Positions 24,399 through 33,846 are shown, counted from the first letter of the stretch. The stretch: DNA of 35,333 bases from Pseudoflavonifractor sp. 524-17 (GCF_009935845.1 NZ_QWEK01000037.1:1-35333); one strand, 5' to 3'. Program-made: numbers and translations. The notes: generated from the letters alone by a model not told the origin.

Positions 24399-25334
24399 TC
24401 AGTCTTGGCCCTTTTCGCGCGCGATCAGATGGTCCATCACCCTGACCAGATGTCCGATTTCCGGCTTGCTCATCTGTTCGTCCGCGCCCAGTTCTCTGCC
24501 CTTACGGCGCATTTCTTCCGTAATCAGAGACGAGAAAATAATAACAGGAATTTTGCTGAACAGCTTGTCCTCTTTCACCAGCTTGGTCAGGCGGTGTCCA
24601 TCCATCTGGGGCATCTCGATATCGGTAATAATCAGCGCTGCCTTTTCCCGTACCTCCTCTATGCTCTTTCCCTGCATTCTCTGGAGGTAATTCCACAGCT
24701 CCTGGCCGTTGGAGAACATGGTGACATTGGCATAGCCGGACTTATGCAGCGCCTCTTCGATCATCTTGCTCAGCAGCAGGGAGTCTTCCGCCACCAGAAT
24801 GGGGGCCTCCTGCCGCTGTCTCGGGCCCAGCTGGTCAATCTCCGACATCTGGATCGTGGTTTCAGGGGCAATCTCGGCCACGATCTTCTCAAAGTCCAGA
24901 ATCGTCACCAACTCGCCATTGCACTGGGCAATGCCGGTGGCCACGCCCTCTTCCCCCCGGGACATGGTCTTATCCGGCTTTTGAATATCCTGCCACGAGA
25001 TCCGGCTGATGCCCACGACCGTATGGACCCGGAACGCGATATTCATCTTATTGAAGTTCGTGACAATAAACAGATCCTTTGCCCCCTTCTCGCAGGGGGC
25101 ACCCAGCAGATATCGCGGGAGATCCACCACCGTCAGAACGATATCCCGGGGCCTGAATATCCCTTCCACCGCAGGGTGGGCGTGAGGCATGAGCTTCACC
25201 GGTGCGGGCATCAGGATTTCCTTTACTTTCGCCACATTGATGCCGTACAGGTTGTCGTTGATGGTAAACTCCATCACTTCGATCTCATTGGTGCCTGATT
25301 CCAGCAAAATACCCCGTTTATCCTCTTCCAGCAT
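24399..25334 (-). CDS. cheV: Chemotaxis coupling/receiver protein CheV
   Basis: Second coupling protein, whose receiver adds phosphorylation-dependent adaptation. Domain order is CheW-like (~15-160) and receiver (~177-305). The acidic pocket AED (182-184), phospho-acceptor Asp238 (ITDIEMPQMDG), Ser269 region and Lys290 (MSKPE) are visible. Length 311 is normal. Lies between cheD (31 bases upstream) and the EAL/HDOD gene on the same strand. Confidence 0.95.
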   Translation of the reverse strand: MLEEDKRGILLESGTNEIEVMEFTINDNLYGINVAKVKEILMPAPVKLMPHAHPAVEGIFRPRDIVLTVVDLPRYLLGAPCEKGAKDLFIVTNFNKMNIAFRVHTVVGISRISWQDIQKPDKTMSRGEEGVATGIAQCNGELVTILDFEKIVAEIAPETTIQMSEIDQLGPRQRQEAPILVAEDSLLLSKMIEEALHKSGYANVTMFSNGQELWNYLQRMQGKSIEEVREKAALIITDIEMPQMDGHRLTKLVKEDKLFSKIPVIIFSSLITEEMRRKGRELGADEQMSKPEIGHLVRVMDHLIAREKGQD

Positions 25335-25365
25335 TGCGAAACACTCCCTTCACAAGTTGACTGTC

Positions 25366-25845
25366 TTAAATAATCAGCTCTGGTTTCCCGTAGCTTCGCA
25401 CACAGCCCAGCCCAGTGGATACGTCAAAGAGCAGGGTGCGGGCCACACAGCCCCCTGTATCCTCTTTCAGCAGCCGGATCCCCTCTTTTTTCAGATTCAG
25501 CCGCACGCTCTCAATGTTGCGCTGCCCAATATTCCCCAGCGAACCGCCGCTGACCTCAAACATTTTGGCCCCGCCCGCGATTTTCGCAGTAATGCGGGAA
25601 CGGCTGGCCCCCTTGGCCTCCATCTGCCGCAGGGTCTCCCGAATGCCTGTGTCGGCGTATTTCATGGTGTTCTTCCGCCCCGTCTCCATGTTCAACGGCA
25701 GCATGATATGGATCAAAGCGCCCAGCTTAATCACCGGGTCATACAGACAGATGCCAATACAGGAACCCAGCGCATAAGTAACCAACATACCAGCACCCTT
25801 TGCCATTTTCATGTCCGCAATACCGATTACCAGCTTATTCTCCAT
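25366..25845 (-). CDS. cheD: Chemoreceptor glutamine deamidase CheD
   Basis: Deamidates receptor glutamines and binds CheC, raising its CheY-P phosphatase activity. The 159-residue product shows the catalytic set Thr23, Cys29 (ALGSCIGICLYD) and His46 (GALIHIMLP), and the family C-terminal GGA-K-M-F and IGQRNIE segments. It starts two bases after the cheC stop, so the two partners are coupled in translation, as their interaction would favour. Confidence 0.96.
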   Translation of the reverse strand: MENKLVIGIADMKMAKGAGMLVTYALGSCIGICLYDPVIKLGALIHIMLPLNMETGRKNTMKYADTGIRETLRQMEAKGASRSRITAKIAGGAKMFEVSGGSLGNIGQRNIESVRLNLKKEGIRLLKEDTGGCVARTLLFDVSTGLGCVRSYGKPELII

Positions 25846-25847
25846 AG

Positions 25848-26465
25848 TTAGACGCCCAGCTTCCTCAATAAAGAATTTAGCGACCGGATATCCGGGGAGA
25901 GCAGGAGCCGGCAGGGCACCTTCTTGTTACGATAGACAAAATCTCCCCCGATTGTCATGATATAGTCCGACTGTCCGCCGTACTCCGCCATGGGCACCGC
26001 CAGAATGGCGCCCTGCATATCCACCGTAAAGGCAGGCACGGTCAGCTTCACATCGATCCCCGCCAGGCCGCTCAGCGCGTTGATAAAGGTGGAAATCATA
26101 ATATTGCCCACCTCTACCAGCACGGAGCTCTCCATCTCCTGAAGCTGGCTGTAGTCCTTAATGGTCTGCTGCAACATGCTGCTCAGCACCAGATTGATAA
26201 AGTCCAGCTGCTGGACTGACAGCATAATTCCGTTAATCTGTCCGCTCAGCTTCACCAGCACGCCGGCTGTGATCTCCTCCGGGCCGCCGATCCAATCCAG
26301 TGCCTCGTTATACTCCATAATGCGCACCTCAGGCAGCATAATGCGCACCTCACAGCCCAGCATCTGGGACAGGGCCGTGGCGGCGTTCCCCGTGCCGATG
26401 CTGCCCACCTCGCGCAGAGTATCCAGTTCCAGCGAGTTGAGCTCATCATAATTTTTAAGTTCCAT
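25848..26465 (-). CDS. cheC: CheY-P phosphatase CheC (one active site altered)
   Basis: Dephosphorylates CheY-P. The family carries two pseudo-symmetric sites, each E-x-x-N. Here the first reads E19-V-G-S22 (LREVGSIGTGNAATALS), with Ser replacing Asn, while the second is intact (E118-V-G-N121, LVEVGNIM). The rest of the 205-residue fold is normal. The base reading at 26391-26420 gives AGC for Ser22. Lies 14 bases after the flgG-like gene and 2 before cheD. Confidence 0.94.
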   Translation of the reverse strand: MELKNYDELNSLELDTLREVGSIGTGNAATALSQMLGCEVRIMLPEVRIMEYNEALDWIGGPEEITAGVLVKLSGQINGIMLSVQQLDFINLVLSSMLQQTIKDYSQLQEMESSVLVEVGNIMISTFINALSGLAGIDVKLTVPAFTVDMQGAILAVPMAEYGGQSDYIMTIGGDFVYRNKKVPCRLLLSPDIRSLNSLLRKLGV

Positions 26466-26479
26466 AGGGCTACCTCTCC

Positions 26480-27223
26480 TCAGCTGCGCAGACCGTTGAT
26501 GGTAGTCTCAATTTCATCTGACGTCTGCACGATTTTGAGCGCCAGACCATAAGCCCGCTGGGACTCGATGACCTTGGTCAGCTCCTCCGCAAGGTCTGTA
26601 TTGGAGCCCTCCAGCAGGCCCTGACGGAGCTTGCCGGAGCCAATCCAGAGATTTCCGTTTTTATCCACAGGCAGGTAGCGGCTGTTTGTCAGCTGCCCCA
26701 TGCCGTCGTAATTGCTGTAGTCAAAGATACCCACCGGATACTCCGCCTCCGGGTCAGTCACCCGGATAAGGCCGCCCTCCCGGCTCAGGACAAACCGCCC
26801 CTCCCCGTCGGACAGGTAGAATACGCTCTCTATGATCGGCTCGCCGTTCTCATCCAGATCCTGTCCCGGCTCCAGAAGCTCCGCCATGGTGAAGGCGCCG
26901 TTGCGGGTGAATGTGACGTCCCCTGTGGACAGGTCCACCAGGGCGAAAAAGCCGTCGCCGTCGATCATATAGTCCTGCTTGCGTCCGGTATTCTCCGAGG
27001 GGCCCTGCCGGAAATCTGTGGAGGTCATCAGCAGGCGGGTGCCCACGCCAGCGCTGACCTCCCTCTCAATTCCCTGCATGTTCTGGTACATCAGGGCGGT
27101 AAACCTGGCCTTGTCTGCCTTAAATCCAAAGGTGTTCACATTGGCGATGTTGTCTCCCTGGATGTTCAGCCGCCGCAGCTGCTGATGGGCGCCCACCGCG
27201 CCGATATAGAAGGATTGATTCAT
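26480..27223 (-). CDS. flgG: Flagellar rod protein FlgG-like (hook-basal body family)
   Basis: Axial protein of the distal rod. The N-terminal motif GDNIANVNTFGFKADK and the C-terminal LLEGSNTDLAEELTKVIESQRAY with a terminal amphipathic helix are typical of FlgF/FlgG. A central DGDGFFAL beta segment is also seen. At 247 residues it is close to FlgG (260) and FlhP. The second of two tandem rod genes, 18 bases after the first; naming FlgG versus FlgF rests mainly on the C-terminal motif. Confidence 0.82.
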   Translation of the reverse strand: MNQSFYIGAVGAHQQLRRLNIQGDNIANVNTFGFKADKARFTALMYQNMQGIEREVSAGVGTRLLMTSTDFRQGPSENTGRKQDYMIDGDGFFALVDLSTGDVTFTRNGAFTMAELLEPGQDLDENGEPIIESVFYLSDGEGRFVLSREGGLIRVTDPEAEYPVGIFDYSNYDGMGQLTNSRYLPVDKNGNLWIGSGKLRQGLLEGSNTDLAEELTKVIESQRAYGLALKIVQTSDEIETTINGLRS

Positions 27224-27241
27224 GTCCCTTTCACCACTCTC

Positions 27242-27991
27242 TTACAGCCGTCCCACATCGGTGGTGGCCTTTGTCATCAGCTGGTCGTAGATCTTCGCCG
27301 CCTGGGCCGCGCTTTGCAGGGCCCGCTGGCAGGTCAGCATCTCTGTCATCTGCCGCACCATGTCCACATTGGATCGCTCCAGGTATTTCCAATGAATCGT
27401 GGGCCGCTCCACCAGTGTGGCGTTCTCACCAGTGAAAATACCCTCGTCCTCGTGCTCCAGGGCGCCGTTGTCCTCAAAGGTAAACACACCCAGCTGGCCC
27501 ACCAGGACACCGGTCTCGGTGTAAATCTGTCCCCAGTTATCGGCCTCGATCTTGTCGGTGGACAGGCGGATGGGCTGGCTGTCCCGGCCCAGCACCCGGC
27601 CATGGCCCGGGAAGCAGAGGTATCCGTCGTCATCCAGAGAGAAGCTGCCCGCCCGGGTGTAAATGGTGCCGTTGTTCTCGGTCTGGACGGCAAAGAAGCC
27701 GTCTCCCTCAATGGCGAAGTCCAGCGGGATGCCGGTGGGTTCCGGGATGCCCTGATCATAGTTGGTGTAAATTTCGCTGGTGGCCCGGATATAGCTGATA
27801 TTGCCGATTCCGGTGTAGTCCTTGCGCTTGTTGCCCACCCGGTTGAACAGTACTTCGTCAAATGTGCTGGCCGTATACCGCTCTTCCTTGAAGCCGGCGG
27901 TGGAGATGTTAACCAAGTTATTGGACACCACGTTCAGGTTCCGCTGCTGGGTCAGCATTCCAGAGGTCAAATTATAAAACCCTTTATACAT
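27242..27991 (-). CDS. flgF: Flagellar rod protein FlgF-like (hook-basal body family)
   Basis: Axial rod protein, related to B. subtilis FlhO/FlhP. It begins MYKGFYNLTSGMLTQQRNL, then SNNLVNISTAGFKEER. The middle has EGDGFFAVQ, and the C-terminus has YLERSNVDMVRQMTEMLTCQRAL. Length 249. It follows fliA by three bases. The assignment to F rather than G is tentative; membership of the rod/hook family is secure. Confidence 0.8.
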   Translation of the reverse strand: MYKGFYNLTSGMLTQQRNLNVVSNNLVNISTAGFKEERYTASTFDEVLFNRVGNKRKDYTGIGNISYIRATSEIYTNYDQGIPEPTGIPLDFAIEGDGFFAVQTENNGTIYTRAGSFSLDDDGYLCFPGHGRVLGRDSQPIRLSTDKIEADNWGQIYTETGVLVGQLGVFTFEDNGALEHEDEGIFTGENATLVERPTIHWKYLERSNVDMVRQMTEMLTCQRALQSAAQAAKIYDQLMTKATTDVGRL

Positions 27992-27994
27992 GTT

Positions 27995-28867
27995 CTATCC
28001 CTTCTTCCGCTCTCTCAGGTCTTTTTGCGCTGGGGCGCCGTTGAGATACACCGTCATATAGTCGCGCAGCTTTTGAATGGCTCTGGCATGGATTTGGGAA
28101 ATCCGGGGCTTGCTTACATCCATTACCTGGGCAATTTCCTTCATGTGCAGGTTTTTTTCATAGTACAGGGAGAGTACGATCTGTTCGTTCTCCCGCAGAG
28201 TCTGGATTCCCTCGGCCAGCACCTGCTGCAGCTCCCGCTCCTGGAGCATGGTTTCCGGCTGGCCGTAGCTGTCCTCGGCCAAGACCTCAAAGCGGTAGCC
28301 GTCCGTATCCCGGGAATCCATCAGCGCGTCCAAGGAGAGAATGTTGCTCAGGGCCGCGCTGGCCGTATCCTTTTGATATTTCTCAATAGGGACGCCCAGC
28401 CGTTCCGCCACTTCACTGTCAGTGGGAAAATGCCCCAACTCAGCGGAGAGGACGGAAATGACCGCATCAATCTCCTTTGCCCTGCGCCGGATGTTCCGGG
28501 GCAGCCAATCCTGCTTGCGGGCCAAGTCAATCACCATGCCCCGGATCCGCTTTGACACATAGGTCTCGAACTTGATTCCCTTCTCCGGGTCAAATTTATC
28601 GATGGCGCCCAGAAGGGTAAGAATCCCCTCGTTGACAATGTCATCCACCTGGGCAAAGCCGCTGTACACCCCGCGAATTTGCAGGGCCGCGCTCTTAATC
28701 AGCCCCTCATACCGCAGCACCAGGGGCCATTTCAGCTCCATATCCCCTGTCTGCTTGTAGGCATTGAGGAGCTCTGGGGTACTCATGGCCTCGATTTCCT
28801 CCGGGGTATAGTGCTGTGCCGGGGCATTCTGGCCCTCCTGTCCGGTGTGCAAGGATTCCTCGCTCAT
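27995..28867 (-). CDS. fliA: Flagellar sigma factor FliA/SigD (sigma-28)
   Basis: Directs RNA polymerase to late flagellar and chemotaxis promoters, and is held by FlgM until the hook is built. The product is 290 residues with a ~25-residue unusual N-terminal extension. Region 2 spans ~50-125 (VDDIVNEGILTLLGAIDKFDP, FETYVSKRIRGMVIDLAR), region 3 ~130-170, and region 4 has a helix-turn-helix (MKEIAQVMDVSKPRISQIHARA). The start overlaps the flhA stop by four bases (ATGA). The two sigma-28-like promoters in this window are its expected targets. Confidence 0.94.
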   Translation of the reverse strand: MSEESLHTGQEGQNAPAQHYTPEEIEAMSTPELLNAYKQTGDMELKWPLVLRYEGLIKSAALQIRGVYSGFAQVDDIVNEGILTLLGAIDKFDPEKGIKFETYVSKRIRGMVIDLARKQDWLPRNIRRRAKEIDAVISVLSAELGHFPTDSEVAERLGVPIEKYQKDTASAALSNILSLDALMDSRDTDGYRFEVLAEDSYGQPETMLQERELQQVLAEGIQTLRENEQIVLSLYYEKNLHMKEIAQVMDVSKPRISQIHARAIQKLRDYMTVYLNGAPAQKDLRERKKG

Positions 28868-30969
28868 GTGCCCACCGCCCTCCGTTCCGCCCGGGCCGGG
28901 GCATCCAGGGTAATATTCCCCAGGGCCTGGATCTGGACGCTGCTGGTGATCTCATTGAAGGACAGGACATAGAGATTGGGGTAGAACTGGGTAATCATCT
29001 TGCTGAAATAGCCGCGGATGACCTGGCTGACCAGAATCACCGGGGTCTGGGACAGCTCGCCGAATTTCTTCATATGCTCCGACAGCTGAGAGATAATCTG
29101 CTGCATCAGGTCGGGGCCCATGGCCAGGTAGATGCCTTGGTCGTTCCGGGTCAGGGAGGCGATGATCTTCTTCTCCACCTCGGCGTCCAGGGTAATGACC
29201 CGCAGCTGTCCGTCCTCGCAGAAGCGGCGGGTGATGGTGCGGCTCAGCGCGCCGCGGACCTGCTCGGTAACCATGGTGATATCCCGGCCCTGACTCAGGG
29301 CGTCCACCGCTGTCTCCAGAATGGTGCCCAGGTCCTTGATGGGCACTCCTTCCTGGAGGAGATTGCGCAGAATCTTCTCCAGCGTGGCGTAGGAGACGAT
29401 ATTGGGCACTGCCTCCGCCACCAGCTCGGGTGAGGTGCGCTTCAGGTTTTCCACCAGCTGAATGGTCTCCGCCCGGTTGAGCAGTTCATAGGCGTGTTTT
29501 TTTACCGTCTCGCCCAGGTGGGTCAGCATCACCGACAGGGGGTCGATGACGGTGTAGCCGTAAATCTCCGCCATCTCCTTGTTCTCCGGCAGAATCCACC
29601 GGGAGGGAATGCCGTAGGCCGGCTCAATGGTCTCGATACCGTCAATCTCTCCCAGAGGCGCCGCCGGCTCCAAAGCCAGGTAGTAGTCCACCAGAATCTC
29701 ACCCCGGGCCACCTCTTCTCCCTTGATGCGGATCACATACTGGTTGGTGCCCAAAGAGGAGGAGTCGTGCAGGCGGATGGAGGGGAAGACGAAGCCCATA
29801 TCCTGGGCGTACTGCCGGCGGAAGATGACAATCCGGCTGATCAGCTTACCCCCGTGGGTCTCATCCACCATGGGAATCAGACTATAGCCAAACTCCATCT
29901 CAATGGGCTCCACCGCCAGCAGAGAGTAGACGTTGTTGATGTCCTTGTAGTAGTCGCTCTCGCTGGGCGCCGCCTCTGGCGGCACTTCGGCGGCCCGCTC
30001 CGCCGCCGCGGCCTCCACAGCCTTCTGCCGCTCCATCTGCCGGTCAGTGAACAGCCCGCCGGCCAGAAGGACAATGCCGCCAAGGCCCAGGGGGATGGTC
30101 GGCGTACCGGGAATGACGGACAGAAAAAGCAGGATAATGCCGGTAGCCATAATCGCCCTCGGCTGGGCCTTAAACTGAGACAGCACATCAATGTTCAGGC
30201 TGCCATCAGACACGGACCGGGTAACGATCATGCCGGTGGCCGTAGAAATCATCAGAGAGGGAATCTGGGACACCAGGCCGTCGCCAATGGTAAGGATACA
30301 GTAGCGGCTCATTACATCGCCGATACTGCCGCCGTTGACCACCATGCCGATGATAATACCGCCCACCAGGTTGATGATGGTGATGACGATGGACATGGTG
30401 GAGTCGCCCTTGACAATCTTTGTGGCGCCGTCCATGGCGCCGTAAAAATCCGCCTCTTTCTGGATTTTCTCCCGCCGGGTGCGGGCCTGCTGCTCATCGA
30501 TCAGGCCGGAGGACAAATCCGCGTCAATGGCCATCTGCTTGCCAGGCATGGCGTCCAGGGTGAAGCGGGCGGCCACCTCGGACACGCGCTCGGCGCCTTT
30601 GGTGATGACGATGAGCTGAACCAGTACAATGATAAAGAAGATGACGAAGCCCACTACAATATTACCTTGGGTAATGAGCTGTCCAAAGTTGCGGATCACA
30701 ACGCCGGGATCGCCGGTGGTGAGAATCATCCGGGTACTGGACACGTTCAGGCCCAGCCGGAACAGGGTTGTGATCAGCAGCAGCGAGGGGAAGATGGAAA
30801 ACTCCAGCGCGTCTGAGATATTCATGGTAATCATCAGGATCATGATGGACAACCCGATGTTGATCACCAGCAGAATGTCCAGAATCTGCGGCGGCAGGGG
30901 GATAAACAGGAACATGACCACGATCACAACAAACAACGCGATCGCGTTATCTAAAATACGTCTGAGCAA
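28864..30969 (-). CDS. flhA: Flagellar export gate protein FlhA
   Basis: Nonameric ring of the export gate. The N-terminal ~320 residues hold about eight membrane helices, with the conserved cytoplasmic loop RREKIQKEADFYGAMDGATK (~165-185). A linker of Ala/Glu follows (~325-345), then the large cytoplasmic domain that binds chaperone-substrate complexes. Length 701. Start TTG at 30967-30969 lies nine bases after AGGAGG. In B. subtilis flhF and flhG follow flhA; here fliA follows directly. Confidence 0.97.
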   Translation of the reverse strand: MLRRILDNAIALFVVIVVMFLFIPLPPQILDILLVINIGLSIMILMITMNISDALEFSIFPSLLLITTLFRLGLNVSSTRMILTTGDPGVVIRNFGQLITQGNIVVGFVIFFIIVLVQLIVITKGAERVSEVAARFTLDAMPGKQMAIDADLSSGLIDEQQARTRREKIQKEADFYGAMDGATKIVKGDSTMSIVITIINLVGGIIIGMVVNGGSIGDVMSRYCILTIGDGLVSQIPSLMISTATGMIVTRSVSDGSLNIDVLSQFKAQPRAIMATGIILLFLSVIPGTPTIPLGLGGIVLLAGGLFTDRQMERQKAVEAAAAERAAEVPPEAAPSESDYYKDINNVYSLLAVEPIEMEFGYSLIPMVDETHGGKLISRIVIFRRQYAQDMGFVFPSIRLHDSSSLGTNQYVIRIKGEEVARGEILVDYYLALEPAAPLGEIDGIETIEPAYGIPSRWILPENKEMAEIYGYTVIDPLSVMLTHLGETVKKHAYELLNRAETIQLVENLKRTSPELVAEAVPNIVSYATLEKILRNLLQEGVPIKDLGTILETAVDALSQGRDITMVTEQVRGALSRTITRRFCEDGQLRVITLDAEVEKKIIASLTRNDQGIYLAMGPDLMQQIISQLSEHMKKFGELSQTPVILVSQVIRGYFSKMITQFYPNLYVLSFNEITSSVQIQALGNITLDAPARAERRAVGT

Positions 30970-30999
30970 GGGTGGTCACCTCCTGGCGGACATACGCCA

Positions 31000-32073
31000 T
31001 TACTTCGTAACAATCTGTTTTTTCTCGTTCAGCTGGAAGATATACACCAGCACCTCGGCCACAGCGGCGTACAGCTCCGGCGGGATCTCCCGGTTCAGCT
31101 CAGCCTGGGCGTAAAGGGCCCGGGCCAGGGGGACATTCTCCAGCACCGCGATCTGGTGCTCCTGCGCGATTTGGACGATGCGCAGGGCCAGGGAATCCTG
31201 TCCCTTGGCCAGAACAATGGGGGCGCTGTCCCGGTCCGGCTTATAGCGCAGGGCCACAGCAAAGTGGGTCGGATTTCGGATAACCACGTCCGCCCCCGGC
31301 ACCTGCTGCATCATGCGGCTCTGGGCCCGGCGGCGCTGGATCTCCTTGATCTTCCCCTTGACCTGGGGGTCGCCTTCCATCTGTTTGTACTCTTCCTTGA
31401 TCTCCTGCTTGCTCATGCGCAGCTGCCGCTCATAGTCCCACCACTGGTAGAGGAAGTCCAGCGCGGCTAGGGCCACAAAGGCGATGGCAATCTGCATCAC
31501 CATGGCCAGGATGTTGTCCACCAGATGCAAGCAGGCGCTGGGCAGCTCGGTATAGAGGTACTTCGCGCTCTCCTGAAACATGCCCTTCAGGTTGAGGAAA
31601 ATAATCACCATCAAAAGGGTAATCTTCAAAATACCCTTCAGGGCCTCTACCACGCTTTTCAGAGAAAACAGCCGCTTGAACCCCTGCAGGGGGCTGATGC
31701 GGTTGAATTTGGGCTTGATGGACTCTCCGCTGACCAGAAAGCGGGTCTGGAGAAAGGTAGCCGCCGCAGCGCACAGCACCGTGACAAGAATCAGGGGAGC
31801 CACTGTCCGCAGCACCACCACCAGCGCCTCCACGGACAGCTTGCCCAGCAAGGTCTGGAACTGGCCTGCCGGCTGGGTGGCGGTCTCGAAGCAGTAGCTC
31901 AGAAACCGGGTCAGCTGCTCCACAAAGCTGCCGCCCAGGGCCCACATCATGGCGTAAGCTCCCAGCAGAGTGGCCACCGCCACCGCGTCCCGGCTGAGAA
32001 AGACGTTACCTTTCTTTCGTTCGTCCCGTCGTTTTTTTGGTGTTGCTTTTTCAGTTTTGGAACCTTCCGCCAA
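31000..32073 (-). CDS. flhB: Flagellar export switch protein FlhB
   Basis: Membrane protein that changes export from hook/rod to filament substrates after self-cleavage. Four membrane helices lie in ~30-215, followed by the cytoplasmic domain with the cleavage motif NPTH (267-270). The N-terminus is the usual basic KTEKATPKKRRDERKKGNV. Length 357. Start is TTG 32073, after an AAGGGGGGA ribosome site. Lies 30 bases before flhA. Confidence 0.97.
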   Translation of the reverse strand: MAEGSKTEKATPKKRRDERKKGNVFLSRDAVAVATLLGAYAMMWALGGSFVEQLTRFLSYCFETATQPAGQFQTLLGKLSVEALVVVLRTVAPLILVTVLCAAAATFLQTRFLVSGESIKPKFNRISPLQGFKRLFSLKSVVEALKGILKITLLMVIIFLNLKGMFQESAKYLYTELPSACLHLVDNILAMVMQIAIAFVALAALDFLYQWWDYERQLRMSKQEIKEEYKQMEGDPQVKGKIKEIQRRRAQSRMMQQVPGADVVIRNPTHFAVALRYKPDRDSAPIVLAKGQDSLALRIVQIAQEHQIAVLENVPLARALYAQAELNREIPPELYAAVAEVLVYIFQLNEKKQIVTK

Positions 32074-32112
32074 TGGTCTGTCCCCCCTTGGGCCGGCCGT
32101 GTTTCAGGTGCG

Positions 32113-32880
32113 CTACGGGCTGGTCAGCGCCAGAATCTCCCGCAGGCTGTCCAGCATCCGCGCCTCCACATGGAGCAAAAACTCACTAAAGGGGACAAGC
32201 AGTATAAAAAGCAGTCCCAGACCAATAATCACCTTCAGCTCAATGTTAATCGCAAACACATTGATCTGGGGGATTACCTTCATCAAAATGCCCATCCCCA
32301 CCTGGGCAATCAGCTCGGCCGCCAGAATGGGCATACACAGCTTCACGCCCAGCAGAGTACACTCCACAAAGAGCGCCAGCATGGCATTGTAGACCTGGTC
32401 CCCCAGGACGATTCTCCCAAAGGGCACAACATCGCCGGAGGTAAGCAGGATGCGCAGCAGGGTATGGTGTCCGTTGGCCGCGAAGAACAGCAGGGTCATC
32501 AGAATGTTCAGCAGCACGCCGGTTACAGACAGGTTCGCCTGGGCCCCTGCGTCGTAGATCTGGTTCATAGTCATACCCATCTGGGTGTCAATCATGCTCC
32601 CCGCCAGCTGGGGAATATAGAAAAAGAAGTTTACCACCAGTCCCAGCACAAAGCCCACCGCCAGCTCCAAAAGCAGCCGCCCGGCAAGCTCCATCAGCCC
32701 CGATGGGGCCTGCACCGTCTGGGTCGTAATCCCGCTGACAAAGAAAGCCAGGATTAGAATCAGGCCGCTGCGGAAAATACCTGGTACATTCCGGCGGCCC
32801 AAGATGGGGTTGAACGCGATGAACCCACTCATTCGGGCCAAGATATAGAGGAACAGGGTTAAACCGGACCAGTCAATCAT
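32113..32880 (-). CDS. fliR: Flagellar export protein FliR
   Basis: Export-gate channel subunit that assembles with FliP and FliQ in the inner membrane. The 255-residue product is strongly hydrophobic, with about six membrane helices, and has the conserved FLYILARMSGFIAFNPILGRR start and the QVGMGILMKVIPQINVF segment near residue 210. Lies 13 bases after fliQ and 39 before flhB. Confidence 0.95.
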   Translation of the reverse strand: MIDWSGLTLFLYILARMSGFIAFNPILGRRNVPGIFRSGLILILAFFVSGITTQTVQAPSGLMELAGRLLLELAVGFVLGLVVNFFFYIPQLAGSMIDTQMGMTMNQIYDAGAQANLSVTGVLLNILMTLLFFAANGHHTLLRILLTSGDVVPFGRIVLGDQVYNAMLALFVECTLLGVKLCMPILAAELIAQVGMGILMKVIPQINVFAINIELKVIIGLGLLFILLVPFSEFLLHVEARMLDSLREILALTSP

Positions 32881-32893
32881 GTTCTCTCCCTCT

Positions 32894-33154
32894 TCAGCCG
32901 GCCATCAGCTCAAAGAGCGCCCTGGTGTAATCCTGAAGCGTCTCCAGCATCCAGCCGCCCCCGACCAGCAGCACAGTCACCACCACCACCAGCTTCAGCA
33001 TGAAGGAGATGGTCTGTTCATGGATCTGGGTCACGGCCTGAAACACCGCCACCACCACGCCCACCAGCATACTGAGAATCAGCATAGGGCCGGCCAGCTT
33101 GATGGCCACCAGCACTGCGTCCCGCAGGATATCCATTACCTTTGAGGTATCCAT
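32894..33154 (-). CDS. fliQ: Flagellar export protein FliQ
   Basis: Small export-gate subunit: 86 residues with two membrane helices (~15-38 and ~50-72) joined by the conserved FQAVTQIHEQTISF loop. Lies 16 bases after fliP. Confidence 0.95.
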   Translation of the reverse strand: MDTSKVMDILRDAVLVAIKLAGPMLILSMLVGVVVAVFQAVTQIHEQTISFMLKLVVVVTVLLVGGGWMLETLQDYTRALFELMAG

Positions 33155-33170
33155 CCGCCGCTCCTTCCGT

Positions 33171-33839
33171 CTATTGTACGCCTCGCACCAGAGTTGAAAA
33201 CAGCAGCTCCCAGCCGTTGATAGAGATAAAGAGCAACAGCTTGAAGGGAGTGGAGATCATGGAGGGCGGCAGCATAATCATGCCCATGGACATCAGCGTG
33301 GAAGAGACCACCACGTCGATGAGCATAAAGGGAATGTAGAGCAAAAAGCCGATGACAAACGCCCGCTTCAGCTCACAGGTGGTAAACGCCGCGATGATAA
33401 TCCGCATAGGCAGCTCCGCCCGGGCGGCGTTCCCGTCCGCCGGCACATCGATATGGGCCAGGCCGCAGTACATCTCCAACGTGCTCCACTCGGTATTGTT
33501 CAGCATAAAATCCTTCAGCGGAACGGAGGCCCGCTCTACAAACTCCGACGCGCCGATCTCCTCTTCCACATAGGGGTCCCAGGCCTGGGTCTGGATCTGG
33601 CTGAATACCGGGCCCATGGTGAGCATGGTGAGGATAAGGGCCAACCCTACCAGCACCGTATTGGGCGGCGTCTGCTGGGTGCCCATTGCCGTGCGCAGGA
33701 AGGAGAACGAGATGATATACCGGGTAAAGGAGGTCATCATCACCAGCAGCGAGGGCACCAGGGCGATGAGCGTGGTCAGGAAGATAATCTCCAGCGCCTG
33801 GACACTGTCGCCGTTAATATTGATTAGGCCTTCCGGCAT
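33171..33839 (-). CDS. fliP: Flagellar export protein FliP
   Basis: Export-gate core subunit. The 222-residue product has the conserved FTRYIISFSFLRTAMGTQQTPPN segment (~38-60), a central loop, and the C-terminal FLLYIPFMLIDVVVSSTLMSMGMIMLPP. There is no cleavable signal peptide, in line with the short Bacillus form (221). Starts seven bases after fliO. Confidence 0.97.
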   Translation of the reverse strand: MPEGLININGDSVQALEIIFLTTLIALVPSLLVMMTSFTRYIISFSFLRTAMGTQQTPPNTVLVGLALILTMLTMGPVFSQIQTQAWDPYVEEEIGASEFVERASVPLKDFMLNNTEWSTLEMYCGLAHIDVPADGNAARAELPMRIIIAAFTTCELKRAFVIGFLLYIPFMLIDVVVSSTLMSMGMIMLPPSMISTPFKLLLFISINGWELLFSTLVRGVQ

Positions 33840-33846
33840 CTTCTGT

